From: Steinernema hermaphroditum | Taxonomy: Eukaryota > Nematoda > Chromadorea > Rhabditida > Steinernematidae | Length of the DNA stretch: 64,000 nucleotides | Assembly (NCBI GenBank): GCA_030435675.1 | Contig: CM059623.1 | Location: 6,908,012-6,972,011, forward strand | Direction: 5' to 3' | In this document: in pieces, positions 56,770-64,000 of the stretch | Layout: each line of letters starts with the position of its first letter | Numbering within the stretch: the stretch's first letter is position 1 | The notes under the pieces: model-generated | Database searches by the model: none | What the model saw: the letters and a program-made list of their open reading frames with translations, nothing else | Told to the model about the DNA's origin: nothing | Made by a program: the position numbers and the translations under genes

Positions 56770-58305
56770 CTAATCAGAATCCGAGGATGACGATTCCTGT
56801 TTGGGCACGACTTTCTTGGACTTCTTTGCTGAAGGTTGCTCCTCATCCATTACCTCCATCTTCTCGGTAGGCTCTTCTTTCTTCACCTCCACTTTTGCAC
56901 TGTAGTCATGGTAGGCACTTACCCACCCCTCGGGAGTGTTTTCGTTCGGACGGCCATACTTGTCCAGAAGCTTCGAATCAATCAAAGCGGCCTTCTTCTT
57001 AGCCGTGGGTCCCAACTTCCACTTGCGCGGATAGACATCACGATCCATGATAACACGCTTGATCTTGGCAACAATACCGTGATCGACAAGACCAATGGTA
57101 CCTGTAGTCATTTGAGCGGTGGCTGAAAATGTACATAAAGGTATTTTTCTAAGCGCATCCAACTTACCAATGCAAATGGCTTCACCTTTCGTAGTGCAGA
57201 CAACGATTTCCTGACCAATTTCAATTCCGTCTTCAAATCGCAAAAGACCAGGAATAAGAATTTTTGCACCATAACAAATGGCGTTCACCTAAACAGAATG
57301 TCAGACGAAAATACCATGCTTAACAACATACGGCGCTGTCCTTCATAATCAAACGTTTGTGTCCGGTTAACAGTGCTTCCAGAGGGCGGATGATGTGGCG
57401 CAAATAGGATTCGTCATTGTGGTTGGTTTTCAGGAACTGGGCATCGAGGATATCGTGCATCGTAACCAGTTGATCATGTTCAGAAGTCACTCCGGAGCGC
57501 ACACGACGAAGTTCTTGCATTTGCGCACCACACCCGAGAAGGAGTCCAAGATGCACTACATGGGTCCGGACATATGTACCGGCTTCACAGCTCAGCCAGT
57601 AAATGCCCATGTTCTGTTCGGGCAAAAATTCGACAAGCTTGGTTTCGTAAACGGAACGGACCCGAAGTTGACGCTTGACGGCAGAGATCAGGGGAGGACG
57701 TTGGAATTGAGCACCAGTGAGCTAAACGGCGATACAGTTATTCACAATAAATACACACTGATTGCTCACCTTCTCCAAAACCTGTTTTATCTTAGACGAA
57801 TCTTCGACTGTCTCGTGAAGTCGGAAAATGCAGACGTACTCCTTTCCGGCTCCCTGTTGAGACTTGGCCAAACGAGTCGCTCGATCGATGCATACGATCA
57901 AGCATCCCGAAACTTTTGGATCAAGGGTGCCGCTGTGTCCGGTCTTCTCCACCTGGAGAATACGCTTGATCCACGCAACAACCTCGTGACTTGACGGATT
58001 GGCAGGCTTGTCCAAGTTTAGAACACCATAAGATGTGTACTTGACAATAGGTCGACGCAAAGGAGACCATCCATCAGTAACAGGGGTAAAGTGACCCGTC
58101 TTCAGATTCAGCTTGTTGAGATTCTGAAGAACGAGATAAATGACCAGTTCTTCCAACAAATACAACTTACCTTGAGGAGAAGAGGCCAATCCGCGCTATT
58201 GAGCTTAGGCGCTCTGTCGCCAGGTGGCATAGCGAAGTCGTTATCACGCTGAATGCTTCCCAGATCGTCGCCCTTCTTGCTATCGCTTTTCTTGCTTTTT
58301 CCCAT
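56770..58305 (-). CDS. DKC1: Dyskerin/Cbf5, H/ACA pseudouridine synthase
   Basis: Exons 58305-58171, 58123-57770, 57721-57332, 57288-57168 and 57122-56770 join in frame to 450 residues. The TruB catalytic motif is [16 protein letters not shown] with the nucleophilic Asp. Further blocks are [15 protein letters not shown] and [12 protein letters not shown] domain follows ([24 protein letters not shown]), then a lysine-rich acidic tail ending SSSSDSD. The enzyme works in nucleolar H/ACA snoRNPs on rRNA and snRNA and in telomerase RNP in other animals. It is divergent from the ran gene about 1 kb away. In C. elegans these two genes are also neighbours, from memory (K01G5). Confidence 0.96.
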
Positions 58306-59328
58306 GTTGCAATCAAGCTAAAACAATTTCACATTCATTTGAAATAACCAACGCTGCGTATCATAATATCAACGTCATACTGAAGATGGAACTGTCAGGC
58401 TTGGCGCGCAACTCGATAGGATATCGATCTAGTATCAGTCCGGGCGACCAAGTTCCCTCTGAGACCGTATACTACGATTGAACGACTCGAAAAGTTCTCA
58501 CGCTCATCCCAAACGCAACATGCCCTCGCTTCGTAAATCGCATTGATTTGTAACGGTACGAACACGATCAAAAGAATAAGCGGCAGGACCGGAAAGGTAG
58601 TTTGGGCTCACCACACCAATACCGCGTAAAGATTAACAATGCAAGACAGACCAGGAAAACACGATCGATCAGGCCGTTCCACTCGGGATCTAGATCCATG
58701 TAAAACCAGTTTCTGTTGGAGAATTTTCTTGCACACAGGAAACGCATAATACAGAATTTCGTAGAACACTTATAAGAATTAGACCTTTCCAGAAACTTGT
58801 GTTCGTAGTTGCGACCTTTTGGTAACCCGCATAGCGGTGCGCATCTACAAGCAGTACATCAGTTTAAAATTCAGCTCCCATTTACAAAATTGGCGCAGAG
58901 CAAAACCAATTGGCCAACTCCCGCACACCATTTCTCTCTAAATTTTGTGGTGCATTAGGAATTTAGTCGCCAGGGGCAACTACGCAGTGGAGTTCGAACT
59001 TATGGCGTTTACCACAAATCGAAATGCCTTGCTACAGTAAACGGGAGAGCACAGAGGGATGCGAGCGGGTGCGAACGACGGAACGACCGACCGTTTTCTC
59101 CCGCGTAAAGCCTTTCAAATATTCGCAAGTCAGTGTCTGATCGCCGTGTGCTCTTCCTCCTGTCGCATTTTGGCAGCCCTGACTGAACTTGCCCAGTCGT
59201 TGTAGAGGTTGTGCGCGTTGCAATACTACTTGCACTCGTGGCTTGATATTCATATTGTCAAGAAACACGAGAACGTGACTCCATGCCCTCTACAAGATGA
59301 TCTCTACAATATGTTTTGCTTTCAGACA
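58306..59328. other. Shared upstream region of dyskerin and Ran
   Basis: No coding sequence is supported. It presumably contains two divergent promoters, and the 59321-59325 TTCAG is the likely trans-splice acceptor of the Ran transcript. Confidence 0.5.
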
Positions 59329-60162
<834 letters not shown>

Positions 60163-60278
60163 TCTCCGTGCGACCCGTTGTAATGCAATACGAGTTTGCT
60201 TACTGTTTCTGTTATTTTGCAATCAGTAAATGGATACGTTGTGCCACCTATTAATTAAATACATCTTTCTGTCGGCGT

Positions 60279-61123
60279 TCAATGGATCTTGATGATCGTG
60301 AGGACTAGGAGGACGAGGAAGCCCATCGTACCGACAGCAAGGTTGAGAGTCCGCTGCTCCTTCGTTTTTCGCTCCTCTTCCTGACGTAAGAGTTGTTCGA
60401 AGGTGGGGAGCGGGTAGCGCTGCTTCAACCGTTCGGTCTCCATCTCTTCGTGCAGCTTCCGTTCTTGGCGCTCGCGCTCCGCAGCGCGACTGTCCTTGTA
60501 ATTACTGTTGGTGGGCGCCTGGTCGCCCCCGTCGTAGCGAGATCTGAACTTGCGTCCTCCGAACTCCGCGAAGAACTCGTCCGGCATCTCCCAGTGGTCG
60601 TGGAACTTTTTTCGCATCCTGAACGGAGGAGTCAGGGCGGCCTGGACTCGCCAACTTGCCTAGTGCTTCTTTGAAAGTGCTCAAACGTCTTCAGATCGAT
60701 GTCCACATCGGTATACTGTCTTGTGGGTCGCCCAGGACCGTATCCACCCGACATTCGCGCCCCGTTTGAGTTCCAAGTTTGTCTCTGGCGAACAAACGTG
60801 GCGTCGTAAGCTCTGCGCTTCTCTTCGGATCCAAGCACCTCGTAAGCAGAAGCTACCTAAAGGACGACTGTCGTCGAGTACTATGCACTCGCTTCCACCT
60901 GTTGAAACTTATCGGCATCGTCGTTCTTCCCGCTTGTATCCGGATGATACTTCTTCGAAAGCGAATAATACGCCGCTTTAATCTCTCTCGGAGTAGCCGT
61001 GCGATCTACCCCCAAAACTTCATAGTGATTCTCGATGGTACCCGACGAGAAAAACCGACTTAGGCGAAGACGAGGATGGAACTGCACGACCCGACGCCTT
61101 TTGCAGATTGATCTGACCAGCAT
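60279..61123 (-). CDS. J-domain protein, DNAJC30-like
   Basis: Exons 61123-60899, 60856-60660 and 60618-60279 join in frame to 253 residues. The N-terminus is Arg-rich and low in acidic residues (MLVRSICKRRRVVQFHPRLR), consistent with a mitochondrial presequence. The J domain begins NHYEVLGVDRTATPREIKAA and contains the HPD motif in KKYHPDTSG. A charged middle region follows, and a single C-terminal membrane helix (VGTMGFLVLLVLTIIKI). This layout is that of DNAJC30 proteins of the mitochondrial inner membrane. The second intron uses a GC donor (CACTAG|GCAAGT). It lies about 200 bp downstream of rpl-37 on the same strand with an ATATTTCAG acceptor before its ATG, so it may be the second cistron of an operon. 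Confidence 0.85.
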
Positions 61124-61325
61124 CGCACCAAGAAGAGATCGAAAACGTTGAATGCACCCAGCTGAAATATTAACAGAATTGCAAAACACCATCCGAACTT
61201 AAGCTAAACACATATGAAATCGAAGGTCAAGACCTCTTCACCTCCTTATCCCCATAGATCACTGAGCGAAGAAACAATTAAAGGTTTATCGAAACCTCAG
61301 CAACAATAACAATGAAACAGTCTGT

Positions 61326-61660
61326 TTACTGAGCAGCAACTTGGGTCTTCTGCGACTTGGCGACGGTGCCCTCACGGAATCCACTCCTACAAAGCAGCAG
61401 CGGTTGACCATCTGAGCGATTACACCCTGTACTTACGCGAAACGGCGGTGGACCTTCTTCAAGTGGCGCATGCGGCCGGTTCCGGTAGTGCGTCGGCGGA
61501 TTGACTTAACAGACCATTGATAGGTGCGCTTGCGCTTGCTGGGGTATCCGCACGACGAGCAGGTGTGCTTCTGAATGTGGTACGACGAGCGTCCGCAACG
61601 ACGGCACAGAGTGTGCGTCTTATTGTGGCGTTTACCAAATGAGGTGGTACCCTTAGTCAT
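61326..61660 (-). CDS. rpl-37: 60S ribosomal protein L37 (eL37)
   Basis: Exons 61660-61437 and 61386-61326 join to 94 residues. [20 protein letters not shown] opens the protein, and the zinc ribbon cysteines are CRRCG and CSSCG. A highly basic tail ([20 protein letters not shown]) follows. Sequence and length are typical of eL37, which sits near the peptide exit side of the large subunit. Codon use is strongly biased. It is probably the first gene of a two-gene unit with the DNAJC30-like gene. Confidence 0.97.
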
Positions 61661-62379
61661 CCCTGCAACACGTTCTACATCACACACGTTAGTTGGTAAA
61701 AACAGGATCAATCGGAGCATGAATATATACTCGGCCGAATAAATCCAACCTCGCACAGAATACCAACCGTAATTGTCAAATGGGAAGACAATTTGCAACA
61801 GCGACGACAAAGTTGCCAGAACGCTAAAACCTCGATTCCACGAGTCATAGACAGACGAATTTCCAAAATCTTGACAATGCCGTACAAAATCAACGTAAAA
61901 ATCTGCCCATAGTCCCACCAGTTTCCAAAAATTTGAACGCGACCGTTTCTACAGAGGGGGCAAAGCCTAAAGCAACACGGTCCACCCATCTAAGCGCCGT
62001 CGTGGCGGGACCGACCTGAAGATTTGAATGCGGACCTGACTGGAGCGTCACATGTTCGTTTACCACAGCGATTTCGGTCGAAAAGCGATTCTGCTCTCCG
62101 CTTGCTGTTTCCACTTTCAGTTTCGGAAAGAGAGATTCGGAGAGCCGTCATAGATCAACGAAGGCTGCACTGCGTGACCGCTTTAGTTTAAGTGCTGTTT
62201 TTCACGGGTTTTCACAGTTTGCGTGGAATTCGAGGTTGTGTGTGGGGCAGGTATTGTCCTGGATTCTTTATCTGCCCCCCCCCCCACGAAATCGTGAACG
62301 TTCCGCGCTTACTACACAGAATCTTAGTTATCTTTTATTTTCAGGTAGTTTTGGCTGGACCCCTCAAGAGACTGTAGCC
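61661..62379. other. Divergent promoter region of rpl-37 and drg-1
   Basis: No gene. It contains an 11-C run at 62275-62285 and the probable trans-splice acceptor TATTTTCAG at about 62336-62344 upstream of drg-1. Confidence 0.5.
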
Positions 62380-63852
62380 ATGTCGATCCTCGCCAAGATT
62401 TCGGAAATAGAGGCCGAGGTAAAATGATGCCTGCTGCGATCTTATGTTTATTATGGAATTTAGATGGCGCGGACACAACGCAACAAAGCCACCATGGGGC
62501 ATCTTGGTATGCTGAAAGCCCGACTTGCTAAGCTTCGTCGCGAGCTCATCACGCCCAAGGGTGGCGGAGGTCCGTCGGAAGCTGGATTCGACGTTGCAAA
62601 AACTGGAGACGCTCGTATTGGGTTCGTTGGTTTTCCTTCGGTGGGAAAATCAACGTTACTGAGCAATTTGGCCGGCGTCTATTCGGAGGTTGCTGCATAT
62701 GAATTCACAACCCTTACAACCGTTCCCGGAGTTATCCGTTATAAGGGAGCGAAGATCCAGCTTCTTGATTTGCCCGGTATTATCGAAGGAGCTAAAGACG
62801 GAAAGGGTCGCGGTAAACAAGTTATTGCTGGTGGGTGGTTTGCACTTTCGGGTTTTGTATCCCCTTGATGTTTAGTTGCTCGTACATGTTCGTTGATTCT
62901 GATGGTGCTGGACGTCATGAAGCCGCTACATCACAAGAAGTTGCTTGAGTATGAACTGGAAGGCTTCGGCATTCGTCTGAATAAGCAGGTATACCGAAGC
63001 TCTGAGCTTTTCATGGATCATGAAATCGCATTGTTTCAGCCACCTAACATAGTCTTCAAGAAGAAGGAGAAGGGAGGACTTAATCTTACGTGCCTTGTAT
63101 GTTTTGCGCATCACAGGCACATTTAATATTTGAGAACTGTCCTAGGTGCCCCAGTCTGAGCTTGATGTCGACACTGTCAAGACAATTCTTAGTGAATACA
63201 AGATCCACAATGCTGATGTAACGCTTCGCTATGATGCCACTGCGGAAGACCTGATCGACGTTATTGAAGGGAACAGGTGAGTTCCTGGTAATACTCACTG
63301 GAAATATCCATGCACTTTCAGAATAATATATAATTTCAGAAATACTTTTTTTATTTTCAGAATCTACATCCCCTGCATTTTTGTTCTGAACAAGATTGAT
63401 CAAATTTCGATTCAGGTTCTAATTACTGGAAGGATTCGACTGTGGGTACCTGATCCTTTGTTTAGGAACTGGATATTATCTACAAGATTCCCCACTGCGT
63501 ACCCATTTCCGCCCATCACAAGTGGAACTTCGACGATCTTCTCGAGAAGATTTGGCAGTATCTGAACCTGATCCGTGTCTACACAAAGCCGAAGGGACAA
63601 CTACCCGATTACGGTGCTCCCATCGTGCTCAACGCTGATAACCGGTCAATCGATGATTTGTGCTTGAAAATCCACAAAACTCTTGTGAAGGACTTCAAGT
63701 GGTACGTGTAACCGTGTTCCGTCATAAAATCCAGAGACGCCCTTTTTAGCGCTCTTGTGTGGGGCAGTTCGGCTAAACACAATCCTCAGCGCGTTGGAAA
63801 AGATCATGTTGTTGAAGATGAGGATGTTGTCCAAGTAATCAAGCGTGTTTAA
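62380..63852 (+). CDS. DRG1: Developmentally regulated GTP-binding protein 1 (DRG1)
   Basis: Exons 62380-62418, 62464-62830, 62876-62988, 63040-63096, 63146-63276, 63361-63415, 63466-63701 and 63750-63852 join in frame to 366 residues (human 367). The N-terminal helix-rich region ends with [21 protein letters not shown]1 is [10 protein letters not shown]3 [10 protein letters not shown]4 NKID and G5 SAHHKWN. A TGS domain ([14 protein letters not shown]) and the final [18 protein letters not shown] close the protein. DRG1 is a cytoplasmic GTPase that pairs with DFRP1/ZC3H15 and acts on translating ribosomes. Confidence 0.96.
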
Positions 63853-64000
63853 AAATGACAGATTGTTACTGTACAATTTTACAGAATTGTTGGTTAACAT
63901 ATAAACAGGCTCCGGTAGTATATCTTGCCGCATGAGCATTATGAGCACGCCGCGGGCTGGACACTGTCAAAGATAGGTGGTGTTTTCGTGTGGCAGTGGT
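63853..64000. other. 3' flank of DRG1, window edge
   Basis: AT-rich 3' sequence up to about 63920. The rest is too short to interpret. Confidence 0.5.

Overview
This is nuclear DNA from a nematode, most likely a rhabditid-type worm. The protein-coding genes are split by very short introns (mostly 39-75 bp, typically ending in a TTTCAG-like acceptor). Many start codons sit directly behind a TTTCAG-type acceptor, as expected for spliced-leader trans-splicing, and several same-strand genes are spaced like operons. The repeats include a TTAGGC-bearing minisatellite (the nematode telomere motif) and Tc4/Tc5-like, Helitron-like, mariner-like and non-LTR elements. I joined exons by hand for 22 genes. 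For all but one (the nlp-21-like precursor) the joins keep frame, and for most the protein length fits the family.

Layout. 0-7.2 kb is repeat-rich: a dead mariner transposase, a non-LTR 3' tail, foldback sequences, the TTAGGC minisatellite and a decayed Helitron split by a Tc5-like element. 8-17.8 kb holds an orphan 7TM receptor, an orphan small protein, a large LEA-like helical-repeat gene, and a tandem vha-2/vha-1 pair of V-ATPase proteolipids. 17.8-25.9 kb has no gene I recognise and contains a second Tc5-like element and a direct/inverted repeat cluster. 25.9-37.2 kb holds bre-3/egghead, nhl-1, SRP9, a carbonyl-reductase-like SDR and Rogdi. 39.2-46.5 kb holds chondroitin polymerizing factor (mig-22-like), gamma-synergin, an FYxW neuropeptide precursor and a tentative coiled-coil gene. 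46.5-49.9 kb is gene-poor. 49.9-64 kb is gene-dense: an nlp-21-like neuropeptide precursor, GPATCH1, Y14/RBM8A and SMARCB1/SNF5 (a probable three-gene operon), dyskerin, Ran, a DNAJC30-like J protein with RPL37 upstream, and DRG1.

The genes are mostly housekeeping: proton pump, splicing and exon junction, rRNA pseudouridylation, SRP, nuclear transport and ribosome. From memory, many C. elegans counterparts (vha-1/vha-2, bre-3, nhl-1, SRP9, mig-22, nlp-21, snfc-5/rnp-4, dyskerin/ran-1, rpl-37) lie on chromosome III, so the window probably derives from that ancestral linkage group.

The most unusual system is a pair of Tc4/Tc5-like DNA transposons at 5192-6314 and 19195-20622. Both sit in CTNAG targets with a 3-bp TNA duplication. 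Both carry, inside long terminal inverted repeats, tRNA-derived units with A-box and B-box motifs at constant spacing (30-31 nt). An isolated unit of the same design lies at 38444-38498.
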